From Rhodobiaceae bacterium (GTDB lineage Bacteria > Pseudomonadota > Alphaproteobacteria > RS24), in the NCBI GenBank assembly GCA_024639515.1, contig JAHEIG010000003.1:1-64000 (forward strand): a stretch of 64,000 nt of DNA, in the 5' to 3' direction. Under the pieces are notes generated by a model. That model did no database searches, had not been told where the DNA came from, and saw nothing but the letters and a program-made list of their open reading frames with translations. Positions 27,733 to 37,550 of the stretch are shown piece by piece; the stretch's first letter is position 1; every line of letters starts with the position of its first letter. The translations under genes and the position numbers were made by a program.

Positions 27733-27860
27733 ATATTTTCCTGTCTTTTGAAATGTAAATCTATTTGCTGCTTCCTGTGTAGCCAAATGCCAAGCCTCTC
27801 ACAAGGGGCGGCGGCGAAGAATTGACACGGCAAAAGCCATCACCGGCCCGCGCAACACGG

Positions 27861-27899
27861 ATTATCCACCCCCCCCAGGGCGAATTATCCGCCACCCCC
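27861..27899. repeat. Imperfect C-rich direct repeat upstream of grpE
   Basis: ATTATCCACCCCCCCC (27861-27876) and ATTATCCGCCACCCCC (27884-27899) repeat 23 nt apart. The first ends in eight consecutive C. The repeat lies in the 265-nt divergent gap between rph and grpE. It could be a protein-binding pair or a slippage-prone tract. The rest of this gap shows no gene and no clear promoter to me. Confidence 0.5.
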
Positions 27900-27997
27900 T
27901 AGGAATATGGCCCGCGAGCCCCTAAATAAAGCTCATGCGAAACGGCCACGCAATTGCTGGCTTGACGCGATAGGGATAGATGATTAGGAAAAGCGCC

Positions 27998-28642
27998 ATG
28001 ATGCAAGATGATGAACAAAACAAAGACGCCATGAGCGACGACACCGAAAACGCCAATGGCGCTTCTGAAGAACAAGTAGCGCAAGAGGCGCAGGCTGAAC
28101 AGGCGCAAGACGCGCACGGCGATGAAGCCAGCCCCGAGCAACTAACGGGCGACATTCCGCTCGACGAGATTTTGCCAGAGACGCCGAGCCTTGAAGACCA
28201 GCTGGCCGACGCTAATGACAAGCTGTTGCGGACACTGGCCGAACTAGAAAACACCCGCCGCCGCGCCGAACGCGACCGTGGCGAGGCGCTGAAATATGGC
28301 GCTGTCAGTTTTGCCCGCGACATGCTCAGCGTCTCAGACAATATGCAGCGCGCCCTGAAAGCAGTGGAAGATGTTGATGAGGGCGATTTTTCAGATGCCG
28401 CCAAAGCCATGTTGGAAGGCGTCGCCGCCACTGAGCGCGACCTGCAAGCCGGTCTGCAACGCCACAAAGTGATGCCGATTAACCCGATGGGCGAAAAATT
28501 CGACCCCAATCAGCACGAGGCTTTGTTTGAAGCCCCGGGCACCGGCCAGCCCGCCGGAACGATTATTGAGGTGGTTGAAATCGGCTATATGATGCAAGAG
28601 CGTCTTCTGCGTCCGGCCAAAGTCGGCATCGCCAAAGACTAA
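27998..28642 (+). CDS. grpE: Nucleotide exchange factor GrpE
   Basis: The DnaK co-chaperone that releases ADP. An acidic, Gln-rich, probably disordered N-terminus of about 60 residues (QEAQAEQAQDAHGDEASPEQ) leads into the long coiled coil (LEDQLADANDKLLRTLAELENTRRRAERDRGEALKYG). The beta domain follows (MPINPMGEKFDPNQHEALFEAPGTGQPAGTIIEVVEIGYMMQERLLRPAKVGIAKD). I chose the ATG at 27998 because TTAGGAAAA precedes it; the track ATG at 27980 adds six residues. hrcA, the usual upstream neighbour, is absent. Confidence 0.96.
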   Translation: MMQDDEQNKDAMSDDTENANGASEEQVAQEAQAEQAQDAHGDEASPEQLTGDIPLDEILPETPSLEDQLADANDKLLRTLAELENTRRRAERDRGEALKYGAVSFARDMLSVSDNMQRALKAVEDVDEGDFSDAAKAMLEGVAATERDLQAGLQRHKVMPINPMGEKFDPNQHEALFEAPGTGQPAGTIIEVVEIGYMMQERLLRPAKVGIAKD

Positions 28643-28647
28643 ACGCC

Positions 28648-29289
28648 TCACGCAATCGGCGAGACGCGCCGCAAGGTGAGGTTAAGCCGCCCGCCTTCGG
28701 CAAAGGCCGGATATGCGGCCAGTGCCTGACTGCTGCCATAAAGGATGCGGTCGAGGCCGTGATAATGCAGCCGCGCCGCGCCGCCAAATACAAACACATC
28801 GCCATTGTGCAGCTTCATCGACTGGGTTGGGCCACGGCGTTTTGGGCCGCCCATGCGAAACACCGCGCTATCGCCCAGCGACAGCGATACCACCGGCGCC
28901 TCAAAAGCCTGCTCGTCGCGGTCTTGGTGCAGGCCCATTTTGGCCTTTGGCTTATCGTAATAATTCACCAGACAGCACTCCGGATCAGCCGGACAGCCGC
29001 TGACATCACGCCATAAATCAATCAGCATTTGCGGGATTTGCGGCCATGGCGCGCTGGTTTCGGGATGCGTCGGCTGGTAGCGATAGCCAGATTTATCCGA
29101 CACCCAACCGAGCGGGCCGAGATTACTCATCCGGATAGACCATGGCTGATTGGTGCGCGGCATGCGCGGAACGAAGAACGGCGCCTGTTGCAAACCCTCT
29201 TGCAGCGTCTCCAAAAAGGCGTTTTGCGCCTCACTACCCCAATATTCGGGGTAATAACGGGTACCTTCCCCCAATATGTTGTGGTTCAT
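28648..29289 (-). CDS. alkB: AlkB-like 2-oxoglutarate/Fe(II) dioxygenase (DNA/RNA demethylase)
   Basis: The C-terminal half carries the full iron and 2-oxoglutarate set: GLHQDRDE (H-x-D), the distal histidine in LHYHGLDRI, and GRLNLTLRRV (R-x-N-x-T-x-R). NQPWSIRMSNLGPLGWVSDKSGYRY resembles the E. coli AlkB substrate lid. It oxidatively removes 1-methyladenine and 3-methylcytosine damage (family knowledge). I start at ATG 29289 (MNHNILGEGTRYYPE), where GGAAAGACG precedes; the track start at 29400 runs across the dnaK promoter region and adds 37 unlikely residues. It sits between grpE and dnaK in the opposite direction. Confidence 0.9.
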   Translation of the reverse strand: MNHNILGEGTRYYPEYWGSEAQNAFLETLQEGLQQAPFFVPRMPRTNQPWSIRMSNLGPLGWVSDKSGYRYQPTHPETSAPWPQIPQMLIDLWRDVSGCPADPECCLVNYYDKPKAKMGLHQDRDEQAFEAPVVSLSLGDSAVFRMGGPKRRGPTQSMKLHNGDVFVFGGAARLHYHGLDRILYGSSQALAAYPAFAEGGRLNLTLRRVSPIA

Positions 29290-29318
29290 GTTTTTCGTCT
29301 TTCCTTTTTCAACCAGCC

Positions 29319-29347
29319 CTTGCAGGTCAGCCCTTCGCTCACTATAT
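29319..29347 (+). promoter_or_regulatory. RpoH-like heat-shock promoter candidate for dnaK
   Basis: CTTG (29319-29322) is followed 18 nt later by ACTATAT (29341-29347), 6/7 to the alphaproteobacterial RpoH -10 pattern CYTATNT. It is about 65 nt upstream of the dnaK ATG and in the right orientation. Supported by pattern and location only. Confidence 0.45.
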
Positions 29348-29412
29348 AAGGTGCAATTGCAAAACGGCGAACACGCCACCAAAACCAAACCCGACCACAT
29401 AGCGAGGCAATA

Positions 29413-31341
29413 ATGGGAAAAGTAATTGGAATCGATCTGGGAACCACCAATAGCTGCGTAGCAGTTATGGATGGTAGCACACCAAAGGTAATTGAAAACG
29501 CGGAAGGTGCACGCACCACGCCATCTATGGTTGCCTTTACAGACGACAGTGAAAAACTAGTTGGCCAGCCTGCCAAACGTCAGGCCGTGACCAATCCAAG
29601 CAACACCTTATTCGCCATTAAGCGTTTGATTGGCCGCCGCTTCGACGACCCCGCCACGAAAAAAGACATCGACATGGTGCCTTACAACATCATCGCCTCA
29701 GATGGTGGTGACGCATGGGTTGAAGCCAATAGCGAGAAATATTCACCATCGCAAATCTCTGCTTTTATTTTGCAAAAAATGAAAGAAACCGCCGAGGACT
29801 ATCTTGGCGAGAGCGTGACGCAAGCGGTCATCACCGTGCCCGCTTACTTTAACGATGCCCAACGCCAAGCAACAAAAGATGGCGGCAAAATCGCCGGTCT
29901 TGAAGTGTTGCGGATCATCAACGAGCCAACCGCCGCCTCACTGGCTTACGGGCTTGATAAAAATGACGGCCAGACAATCGCTGTCTATGACCTTGGTGGT
30001 GGTACATTCGACGTGTCGATTTTGGAAATCGGCGATGGCGTGTTTGAAGTGAAATCAACCAATGGTGACACGTTCCTTGGTGGTGAAGACTTCGACATTG
30101 CTCTGGTCGAGCACCTTGCTGCTGACTTCAAAAAAGAAAACGGCGTCGACCTGACGCAAGACAAGCTGGCTCTACAGCGTTTGAAAGAAGCCGCTGAGAA
30201 AGCCAAAATTGAGCTTTCGTCTGCCAGCCAAACCGAGATTAACCTGCCGTTTATCACCGCTGACGCAAGCGGCCCGAAACACTTGAACATGAAACTGACG
30301 CGCACAGCTTTTGAGAAGCTGGTCGATGATCTGGTGCAGCGCACCCGCAAACCATGCGAAGACGCGCTGAAAGATGCCGGCATTAAACTGTCAGAAATCG
30401 ACGAGATTGTGCTGGTCGGCGGTCAAACCCGTATGCCGCGCATCCGCGAATTCGTGAAAGACGTGTTTGGCAAAGAACCAAATATGAGCGTCAACCCAGA
30501 CGAAGTGGTTGCCATGGGCGCGGCCATTCAGGCCGGCGTGCTGCAAGGCGATGTGAAAGATGTTCTGCTGCTCGACGTGACGCCTTTGTCGCTCGGCATC
30601 GAAACGCTGGGTGGCGTGTTCACCCGCCTCATCGACCGCAACACAACCATTCCGACCAAGAAGTCGCAAGTCTTCTCAACCGCTGATGACAATCAGTCCG
30701 CCGTGACCATTTCGGTCTATCAAGGCGAGCGCGAGATGGCGGCCGATAATAAAAACCTCGGCCAGTTCAACCTCGAAGGTCTGCCGCCAGCACCGCGCGG
30801 TGTACCGCAAATTGAAGTGGCTTTCGATATTGACGCCAATGGTCTGGTCAATGTGTCGGCCACCGATAAAGCCACCGGCAAAGAGCAAGCCATCCGCATT
30901 GAAGCCTCAGGCGGTCTGTCTGATGACGATATTGAGCAAATGGTGAAAGACGCCGAAGCCAATGCCGCAGCCGATAAAGAGCGCCGCGAAACGGTGGAAG
31001 CGCGCAATAATGCCGAAGGTCTCATCCACGCCACTGAGAAATCAATCAGCGAGCATGAAGACATTCTCGACGCCTCAGACAAAGAAGCGGCTGAAGCAGC
31101 CATGGCCGATTTGAAAGCCGCCCTTGAAGGCGACGACAATGACGCGATCACGCAAAAAGCCCAGGCTCTGTCAGAAGCCGCGATGAAAATTGGCGAGGCC
31201 GTGTATCAAGCCCAGCAAGCCGAAACAGAAGCTGCCGCGGCGGCTGATGCGGGCGAAGGCGACGACAATATTGTCGATGCTGAGTTCGAAGAAGTGGCTG
31301 CTGACGACGCTGAAAGTGACGACGACCAAAAAGCATCCTAA
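29413..31341 (+). CDS. dnaK: Chaperone protein DnaK (Hsp70)
   Basis: A 642-residue Hsp70. The N-terminal ATPase begins [21 protein letters not shown] and includes the phosphate loops ([54 protein letters not shown]). The substrate domain follows ([17 protein letters not shown]). A helical lid and the acidic tail end in [14 protein letters not shown]. It is separated from grpE by the divergent alkB and followed by dnaJ after about 50 nt. Heat-shock regulation is inferred from the upstream RpoH-like element. Confidence 0.99.
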   Translation: MGKVIGIDLGTTNSCVAVMDGSTPKVIENAEGARTTPSMVAFTDDSEKLVGQPAKRQAVTNPSNTLFAIKRLIGRRFDDPATKKDIDMVPYNIIASDGGDAWVEANSEKYSPSQISAFILQKMKETAEDYLGESVTQAVITVPAYFNDAQRQATKDGGKIAGLEVLRIINEPTAASLAYGLDKNDGQTIAVYDLGGGTFDVSILEIGDGVFEVKSTNGDTFLGGEDFDIALVEHLAADFKKENGVDLTQDKLALQRLKEAAEKAKIELSSASQTEINLPFITADASGPKHLNMKLTRTAFEKLVDDLVQRTRKPCEDALKDAGIKLSEIDEIVLVGGQTRMPRIREFVKDVFGKEPNMSVNPDEVVAMGAAIQAGVLQGDVKDVLLLDVTPLSLGIETLGGVFTRLIDRNTTIPTKKSQVFSTADDNQSAVTISVYQGEREMAADNKNLGQFNLEGLPPAPRGVPQIEVAFDIDANGLVNVSATDKATGKEQAIRIEASGGLSDDDIEQMVKDAEANAAADKERRETVEARNNAEGLIHATEKSISEHEDILDASDKEAAEAAMADLKAALEGDDNDAITQKAQALSEAAMKIGEAVYQAQQAETEAAAAADAGEGDDNIVDAEFEEVAADDAESDDDQKAS

Positions 31342-31392
31342 GCCACGCACTGGCTAGGCCTTACAAAGCGTATTTGAGACAGGACACGTCGC

Positions 31393-32523
31393 ATGGCAAA
31401 AACCGATTTCTATGAGCAGCTCGGCGTTGACCGTTCAGCCAGCGCAGCTGACTTGAAATCGGCGTACCGAAAGCTGGCGAAGAAATATCACCCCGACGTT
31501 AATCCCGGTGATGCGGCGGCTGAACAAAAGTTCAAAGAAGTCTCAGAAGCCTATGACGTTTTGAAAGACGACCAAAGCCGGGCCGCCTATGACCAATATG
31601 GCCACGCCGCTTTTGAAAATGGCGGCGGCCCAGGTGGGCCAGGCGGGTTTGGTGGCGGCGCCGGTTTCGGTGGTGGTTTTGGCGATATGGGCGATATTTT
31701 CGAAGAGTTTTTCGGCGGCCAACGTCGCCGCCAAGGTCGCCAACGCGCAGCACGCGGCAGCGACCTGCGCATCGAAATCGAAGTCACGCTAGAAGAAGCC
31801 TTTGACGGCACAGAACGCCAGATTAATCTGACCCGCGCTGTCGCCTGCGATACTTGCGGTGGTTCCGGTGCCCAAGAGGGCAGCGCGCCAACCACCTGCA
31901 CAGTCTGTGCGGGCCACGGTAAAGTACGCGCCCAACAGGGTTTCTTTATGGTCGAGCGGCCTTGCCATAATTGTCAGGGCAGCGGACAAGTAATCGAAAA
32001 TCCATGCGGCGATTGTCGCGGGCGCGGCCACACGCAAAAACAACGCAACCTCACCGTCTCAGTGCCATCAGGTGTCGAGGACGGCACCCGCATTCGCCTG
32101 TCGGGCGAGGGTAATGCCGGCGGGCCCGGGGCAACGACCGGCGATTTATATGTCTTTGTCGGGGTGCGCCCACACGCTGTGTTGCAACGCGACGGCGCCG
32201 ATTTATTTTGCAATGTGCCGATTGCTTTCCATCTCGCGGCCAAGGGCGGGGCATTGAATGTGCCGCTGCTCAACGGCAAGCGGGTGAAGCTAAACATTCC
32301 AAGCGGCGCCCAATCGGGCCAACAGTTCCGCTTGCGTGGCAAGGGCATGCCGGTTTTGCGCTCGCGCGCGCATGGTGATTTATACGTCCAAATCGAAGTC
32401 GAAGTGCCGAGCGGCCTGAACAAAAAGCAACAAGCCCTGCTCGATGCCTTTGTTGAAGCGACGGATGAGACGAATTATCCCGATGTCAGCGAATTTGAAG
32501 CGCGCAACACGAAAAGCCAATAG
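31393..32523 (+). CDS. dnaJ: Chaperone protein DnaJ (Hsp40)
   Basis: A 376-residue type I J-protein. The J domain carries KKYHPDVNPGD (HPD). A Gly/Phe-rich linker follows (GGPGGPGGFGGGAGFGGGFGDMG). Four zinc-binding repeats follow: CDTCGGSG, CTVCAGHG, CHNCQGSG and CGDCRGRG. The C-terminal substrate-binding domain is complete. It stimulates DnaK ATPase and delivers clients. Confidence 0.99.
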   Translation: MAKTDFYEQLGVDRSASAADLKSAYRKLAKKYHPDVNPGDAAAEQKFKEVSEAYDVLKDDQSRAAYDQYGHAAFENGGGPGGPGGFGGGAGFGGGFGDMGDIFEEFFGGQRRRQGRQRAARGSDLRIEIEVTLEEAFDGTERQINLTRAVACDTCGGSGAQEGSAPTTCTVCAGHGKVRAQQGFFMVERPCHNCQGSGQVIENPCGDCRGRGHTQKQRNLTVSVPSGVEDGTRIRLSGEGNAGGPGATTGDLYVFVGVRPHAVLQRDGADLFCNVPIAFHLAAKGGALNVPLLNGKRVKLNIPSGAQSGQQFRLRGKGMPVLRSRAHGDLYVQIEVEVPSGLNKKQQALLDAFVEATDETNYPDVSEFEARNTKSQ

Positions 32524-32555
32524 CCTCGCGCCCTGCGCCCTGCTATATTTAGCCA

Positions 32556-33365
32556 ATGAGATTAGTAGTAAATGGATGTGCTGGCCGAATGGGGCAGAGC
32601 CTTGTCCGGCTTATTCACGCCGATGACGAGTTGACAGTTGTCGGCGGTTTGGAAGCCAGCAATAGCGACGCCTTGGGCCAAGACCTTGGCACATTGGCGG
32701 GCATTGCACCACTTGGTGTTGCCGCAACAGCCGACCCGCTAGAGCTGCTGGCCAAAGCCCAAGCGGTGATTGATTTCACCACCCCCGCCGCCACTGTTGA
32801 GTTGGCAGGTATTGCCGCGCAAGCCAGTATTGTGCATGTCATCGGCACCACCGGATTTAGCGACGCTGATGAGCAAGCCTTGGCCGCCGCCGCGCGGCAT
32901 GCACGGATTATCAAATCTGGCAATATGAGCCTTGGCATCAACCTATTGGCCGGTCTTGTACAACAGGCCGCCGCCGCTTTGGGCGATGATTGGGATGTTG
33001 AGATTTTTGATATGCACCACCGCCACAAAGTTGACGCGCCATCTGGCACCGCTTTGCTGCTTGGCGAGGCGGCCGCCCAAGGCCGCGATGTCGCCCTGAG
33101 TGATGTGCGCGAAAGCCAGCGCGATGGCAATGATACTGCCCGCGCCAAAGGCGCCATTGGCTTTACCGCCTTGCGTGGTGGTAGCGTTGTTGGAGACCAT
33201 GATGTTATTTTCGCCGGTGATGACGAGCAAATCCGCCTGTCGCATCGGGCTGAAAACAGAGATATTTTTGCCCGCGGTGCCTTACGCGCCGCCCAATGGG
33301 GCGACACCCAAAAACCCGGCTTATATTCCATGCAGGATGTGCTGGGGCTGAACACCGCCTCTTAG
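32556..33365 (+). CDS. dapB: 4-hydroxy-tetrahydrodipicolinate reductase
   Basis: A 269-residue lysine/diaminopimelate pathway enzyme. The NAD(P)-binding N-terminus is [18 protein letters not shown], the cofactor loop is [15 protein letters not shown], and the catalytic signature [23 protein letters not shown] is intact. It supplies meso-DAP for peptidoglycan. It lies 32 nt after dnaJ on the same strand, with gpmA next; dnaJ-dapB adjacency is common in alphaproteobacteria. Confidence 0.97.
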   Translation: MRLVVNGCAGRMGQSLVRLIHADDELTVVGGLEASNSDALGQDLGTLAGIAPLGVAATADPLELLAKAQAVIDFTTPAATVELAGIAAQASIVHVIGTTGFSDADEQALAAAARHARIIKSGNMSLGINLLAGLVQQAAAALGDDWDVEIFDMHHRHKVDAPSGTALLLGEAAAQGRDVALSDVRESQRDGNDTARAKGAIGFTALRGGSVVGDHDVIFAGDDEQIRLSHRAENRDIFARGALRAAQWGDTQKPGLYSMQDVLGLNTAS

Positions 33366-33388
33366 ATACGCTGACAAAGGATATACCA

Positions 33389-34006
33389 ATGAGCCAACTC
33401 GTTCTCGTGCGCCATGGACAAAGTGAATGGAATGAAAAAAACCTGTTCACCGGCTGGCGCGACCCAGACCTCACGCAACAAGGGGGTGATGAAGCCCGCG
33501 CCGCTGGCCGCGCCTTGAAAGCCGCCGGTACGCAATTTGATTTGGGCTACACATCAGGCCTGCAGCGGGCACAAAAAACCTGCGCCCTGTTGCTCGAAGA
33601 ACAAGGCCAGACCGAGCTACCAATGACCCGCCATGAGGCGCTGAACGAGCGCGACTATGGCGATTTGTCGGGCCTCAACAAAGACGATGCGCGCGAAAAA
33701 TGGGGCGCCGACCAAGTGCATATTTGGCGCCGCTCTTTTGATATTCCACCACCCGGCGGCGAAAGCCTGAAAAACACCGCCGAGCGTGTATTGCCGTATT
33801 TCGATGGCGAGATTATGCCACTGCTGAAAGCCGGTAAGAATATTCTCGTCGCCGCGCATGGTAATTCTTTGCGCGCGCTGGTAATGCAGCTCGACGGGCT
33901 GAGCCAAGAGGAAATTATCGACGTGAATATCGGCACAGGCGAGCCTTATTGCTATGAGATTGCCGCCGATGGCAGCGTCGTCTCAAAACATATTCTCGAT
34001 ACGTAA
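33389..34006 (+). CDS. gpmA: 2,3-bisphosphoglycerate-dependent phosphoglycerate mutase
   Basis: Interconverts 3- and 2-phosphoglycerate. [29 protein letters not shown] holds the phosphohistidine RHG; the second catalytic region is [25 protein letters not shown], and [11 protein letters not shown] follows. At 205 residues it is the short form usual in alphaproteobacteria, against about 250 in E. coli. I use the ATG 33389 ([10 protein letters not shown]) with AAAGGATATA upstream, not the track start at 33296, which lies inside dapB. Confidence 0.95.
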   Translation: MSQLVLVRHGQSEWNEKNLFTGWRDPDLTQQGGDEARAAGRALKAAGTQFDLGYTSGLQRAQKTCALLLEEQGQTELPMTRHEALNERDYGDLSGLNKDDAREKWGADQVHIWRRSFDIPPPGGESLKNTAERVLPYFDGEIMPLLKAGKNILVAAHGNSLRALVMQLDGLSQEEIIDVNIGTGEPYCYEIAADGSVVSKHILDT

Positions 34007-34009
34007 AAC

Positions 34010-34537
34010 TTAGTGCAGTGCCTGAGTGCGGATTTCTGACAGCGCGTCGTTGAGGCGGGCGGATAGGCTGGCGCGCTCGCGCGGCGACAGGAATGAGCCG
34101 ACCGATACATATTGACCATGCGACGACAATACCAGCGAGCCAATATCGTCATCATCGACGCCATTGCCCTGCAAATTGACCTGCACCCAATGCGGGTTGA
34201 AGCGCCACGACCGCTTGGCCCCGAGCGGGCTGACTTGTGAGAACACCAACCCCTCGTCGGTCAGCTCGATTTTCTCATACCGCGCGGCGTGGTGATAATT
34301 CATTCTGAAAAACACATAGAGCAGCAGCACATCGAGACCGAAGAAACCAAACACCGGCCACGCGCCTTTGAGCAAGAAAAAGCCGCCAACCACGAAGCTC
34401 ACCAAGCCGAAACCAATCATCAGCCAAGTGAAGCCGCGTTGCGAAAGCGAGACATTGGGGCGAATAACCAGCTCTATGAGGGGCTGGTGATCGGCATAGG
34501 TCATCTCCTCTCTGACATTTTGCGATGCGATACTCAT
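34010..34537 (-). CDS. DUF2244 membrane protein
   Basis: A conserved alphaproteobacterial protein of unknown function, about 175 residues. It has two adjacent membrane segments (GFTWLMIGFGLVSFVVGGFFLL and VFGFFGLDVLLLYVFF), then a cytosolic beta-rich half (YEKIELTDEGLVFSQVSPLGAKRSWRFNPHWVQVNL). The divergent nth next to it is the usual neighbour. The start is uncertain: ATG 34537 is used here, the track start at 34555 is TTG, and an ATG at 34504 is also possible. Confidence 0.8.
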   Translation of the reverse strand: MSIASQNVREEMTYADHQPLIELVIRPNVSLSQRGFTWLMIGFGLVSFVVGGFFLLKGAWPVFGFFGLDVLLLYVFFRMNYHHAARYEKIELTDEGLVFSQVSPLGAKRSWRFNPHWVQVNLQGNGVDDDDIGSLVLSSHGQYVSVGSFLSPRERASLSARLNDALSEIRTQALH

Positions 34538-34621
34538 GAATTTGAAATAGAGCAAAAAACCGACTAAACCAACCCGCAGATGGAATTTGCACTCGGCGAG
34601 GCGGGCGATTAGGATGGCGAC

Positions 34622-35263
34622 ATGAAAAAAGCAGATATCGCCAGTTTCTTCCAGCGGCTCTCCGAAAACGCCAGCGCGCCAGAAACAGAACTTAATTTTG
34701 TTAATGATTTCACGCTATTAGTTGCGGTGGTGCTATCTGCGCAAGCAACCGATAAGGGCGTCAATAAAGCCACAGAAAGCCTGTTCAAACGGGCCGACAC
34801 ACCGGCCAAGATGGTCGCTTTGGGTGAAGCAGAAATTCGCAATGAAGTGAAAACCATCGGGCTTTATCGCAATAAAGCCAAAAATGTCTTCGCTTTGTCG
34901 CAAATCCTCGTCGACCAATTTGACAGCCAAGTGCCGCGCGATCGCGAGACGCTGATGTCGCTTCCCGGCGTTGGCCGCAAGACCGCCAATGTGGTGATGA
35001 ATGTGGCGTTTGGTGAAGCCACTTTCGCCGTCGACACGCATGTCTATCGGCTCGGCAACCGCACCGGCTTGGCGCCCGGCAAAACCGTTTTAGAGGTCGA
35101 GAAAAAACTCGATAAGCGGGTGCCCGAACCGTATCGCGTGCACGCCCATCATTGGCTTATTCTTCATGGGCGTTATGTATGTGTCGCCCGCAAACCAAAA
35201 TGCTATGACTGCGTGGTGGCTGATTTATGCAGCTTCCGTGGCAAAACAACCGCATCAAAATAG
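34622..35263 (+). CDS. nth: Endonuclease III (base-excision DNA glycosylase/AP lyase)
   Basis: A 213-residue bifunctional glycosylase for oxidised pyrimidines. The helix-hairpin-helix with catalytic Lys is LPGVGRKTANVVMNVAFGEATFAVDTHVYRLGNRTGL (Lys and Asp both present). The 4Fe-4S loop has the exact C-x6-C-x2-C-x5-C spacing (CVARKPKCYDCVVADLC). It is divergent from the DUF2244 gene and co-directional with the kinase gene 8 nt downstream. Confidence 0.97.
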   Translation: MKKADIASFFQRLSENASAPETELNFVNDFTLLVAVVLSAQATDKGVNKATESLFKRADTPAKMVALGEAEIRNEVKTIGLYRNKAKNVFALSQILVDQFDSQVPRDRETLMSLPGVGRKTANVVMNVAFGEATFAVDTHVYRLGNRTGLAPGKTVLEVEKKLDKRVPEPYRVHAHHWLILHGRYVCVARKPKCYDCVVADLCSFRGKTTASK

Positions 35264-35271
35264 GAACGCAA

Positions 35272-36273
35272 ATGTCTTCTACAAAACTAATCACCGGCAT
35301 GGGTGCCGCACTTGTCGATTTATTCGCCGATGTCAGCGAACAAGACCTGCAAGATATTGGCAGCCCGAAAGCTTCCATGTCGCTGATTGAGGCGGCGCAA
35401 TCAACGGCGCTGCAAAGCCAAGTCCGTGTCCACACCCACCAGCCCGGCGGCTCGGCCGCCAATACGGTGGCAGGGATTGCTGACCTCGGGCAAGCGGCGG
35501 GGTTTTTCGGCAAGACGGCTGATGACGCGCTGGGTGCCCGCTTCGCGCAAGCCTTTGACGATTTGGGCGTCGCCTTTCAAGTCACGGCGGGCAATCCGGC
35601 AGACGCTCCGACCGGCCATTGTCTGGTATTGGTCACGCCGGATGCCGAGCGCACCATGCACACGGTTTTGGGCGCCTCGATTACCACCTCAACCGCCGAT
35701 ATTGACGCCGACACGCTGGCCCAAACCGGGCTGTTTTTCTCCGAAGGTTATGTCTGGGACAGCCCGTCCGCCCGCGACGCCTTTTTACACGCCGCCCAAA
35801 GTGTGCGCGCCAATGGCGGCAAGGTCGCGTTTTCGCTGGCCGATAGTTTCTGCGTCGAGCGCCATCACGCTGACTTTGTCAATCTACTGGAAGCCCATGT
35901 CGATATTTTGCTGGCCAATAAAGCCGAGGCGAAAGCCTTGTTCGGCACCGACGCACCAGGCGGCATTACCGCCGCCGCACAAGCCAATGGTCTACTCGCC
36001 GCCATCACCATGAGCGCCGATGGGGCGTTGATTATTGACGACACACAGGCCACCCATGTGCCAGCCCACCCAGTTAGCGATGTGGTTGACTTGACCGGTG
36101 CCGGCGATCAATTCGCCGCCGGTTTCTTGACCGCCCTACATAATGGCGCCAGTCCGGTGGATGCCGGGCGTGCTGGCGTGCTGACGGCCAGCCAGGTGAT
36201 CCGCCATTTCGGGCCGCGCCCGCAATCAGATATCCGTGCTTTATTGGCCGAGAATGATCTAGATTTTGCGTAG
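35272..36273 (+). CDS. PfkB-family carbohydrate/adenosine kinase
   Basis: A 333-residue ribokinase-like enzyme. Substrate-side motif [33 protein letters not shown] and the catalytic [17 protein letters not shown] (GAGD) are intact. Alphaproteobacterial homologues are annotated adenosine kinase, but the substrate cannot be fixed from sequence alone. I start at ATG 35272 ([21 protein letters not shown]) with TAGGAACG upstream, just after the nth stop; the track start at 35227 overlaps nth. Its 3' end overlaps coaA by 15 nt, tail to tail. Confidence 0.88.
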   Translation: MSSTKLITGMGAALVDLFADVSEQDLQDIGSPKASMSLIEAAQSTALQSQVRVHTHQPGGSAANTVAGIADLGQAAGFFGKTADDALGARFAQAFDDLGVAFQVTAGNPADAPTGHCLVLVTPDAERTMHTVLGASITTSTADIDADTLAQTGLFFSEGYVWDSPSARDAFLHAAQSVRANGGKVAFSLADSFCVERHHADFVNLLEAHVDILLANKAEAKALFGTDAPGGITAAAQANGLLAAITMSADGALIIDDTQATHVPAHPVSDVVDLTGAGDQFAAGFLTALHNGASPVDAGRAGVLTASQVIRHFGPRPQSDIRALLAENDLDFA

Positions 36274-37209
36274 CAACACGCGGTCAATCTGGTGATTTTC
36301 GCTTTTGTGTAAAATCAAATCGGCGCGCCCGCGCGTTGGCAGAACATTCTCAACCAGATTGAGCATGTTGATGCGCTTCCAAATATCGCGCGCCGTGGCT
36401 TCGGCTTCAGCGTCATCCAAATCGGCGTAGCGGCGGAAATACGCCCCCGGCTCGCGGAAAGCGGTTTCGCGCAAAGACATAAAGCGGTCAATATACCAGC
36501 GTTCAATAACCTCGGCTTCAGCGTCGATATAAATCGAGAAATCAAAAAAGTCTGAGACAAACGGGATTTCATTGCCGTCTTTGGCAAGCCCGGCCGGTTG
36601 CAACACATTCAGCCCTTCGACGATGAGAATATCCGGCTGACTGACCATAATGCCGTCCTCCGACACAATGTCATAAGCCTCGTGCGAATATTCCGGCGCC
36701 GTGACATCGCGGCAGCCCGACTTCACATCCGACAAAAACCGCCGCAAGCGCAGCAAGTCAAAACTTTCGGGGAAGCCTTTGCGCTGCATCAGCCCGCGTT
36801 CTTCGAGCACCGCATTAGGAAATAGAAAACCATCCGTGGTCATCAAATCGACCTTTGGGTGCGACGGCCAACGGGCCAGCATGTCGCGCAAAATCCGCGA
36901 CGTGGTGCTTTTGCCCACGGCGACGGAACCGGCGACGCCAATAACAAATGGCACTTTGGCCTCGCGGCCCAAAAACTGATTGGTCGCGCCATAGAGATTT
37001 TGGGTGGCTTCGACATACAGATTGAGCAGCCGCGACAGAGGCAGATAAATTTCTTCAACTTCGGCGAGCGAGACGGTTTCACCGCGCCCGCGCAATTTCA
37101 TCAGCTCGTCTTCGGTCAGCGTCAGCTCGGCATCTTCACGCAAGCGGCCCCACTCGAGCGCGGTAAATGAGCGATACGGCGAAACGTCTTGTAGGCCAGT
37201 TTCAAACAC
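36259..37209 (-). CDS. coaA: Pantothenate kinase, type I
   Basis: A 316-residue P-loop kinase that commits pantothenate to coenzyme A. Walker A is [55 protein letters not shown] and [11 protein letters not shown] follow, as in E. coli CoaA. The start is GTG at 37209, directly after hisE, at the end of the his operon, a conserved alphaproteobacterial arrangement. Confidence 0.97.
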   Translation of the reverse strand: MFETGLQDVSPYRSFTALEWGRLREDAELTLTEDELMKLRGRGETVSLAEVEEIYLPLSRLLNLYVEATQNLYGATNQFLGREAKVPFVIGVAGSVAVGKSTTSRILRDMLARWPSHPKVDLMTTDGFLFPNAVLEERGLMQRKGFPESFDLLRLRRFLSDVKSGCRDVTAPEYSHEAYDIVSEDGIMVSQPDILIVEGLNVLQPAGLAKDGNEIPFVSDFFDFSIYIDAEAEVIERWYIDRFMSLRETAFREPGAYFRRYADLDDAEAEATARDIWKRINMLNLVENVLPTRGRADLILHKSENHQIDRVLLRKI

Positions 37210-37211
37210 CG

Positions 37212-37538
37212 CTAGGCTCCTTCTCCCCGGGCGGCTTTTTCGGCCAACCCAGAGCGCCCGGCGCGGCGCGCCAATTCATCCATCACATCGTCGAGCGATA
37301 AGCCGCGTGCGGCCAGAACAATCAATAAGTGATACATCACATCAGCCGCTTCGCCGACCAGCTCAGCGTCGCTTTCAGACAGCGCCGCGACCATGGCTTC
37401 ACTGGCTTCTTCGCCGAGCTTGCGCGTGGCGCGCGGCAGATCGGCCAGCAATTGAGCCGAGTAGCTTTCCTCCGGCGCTGCATTGCGGCGGGCCTCAATT
37501 TCAGCGAATAAATCATCCAATTGAACGGCTTTGGTCAT
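37212..37538 (-). CDS. hisE: Phosphoribosyl-ATP pyrophosphatase
   Basis: A 108-residue MazG-like helical protein for the second step of histidine synthesis. [47 protein letters not shown] holds the Glu/Asp metal ligands. It is a stand-alone HisE, not fused to HisI. It starts 12 nt after hisF ends. Confidence 0.96.
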   Translation of the reverse strand: MTKAVQLDDLFAEIEARRNAAPEESYSAQLLADLPRATRKLGEEASEAMVAALSESDAELVGEAADVMYHLLIVLAARGLSLDDVMDELARRAGRSGLAEKAARGEGA

Positions 37539-37550
37539 GGCGATATCCTC

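Noticed and set aside
36259-36273. Frameshift suspected where PfkB and coaA coding regions overlap
   Set aside because: Both C-termini are complete and typical, so this is a real tail-to-tail overlap.
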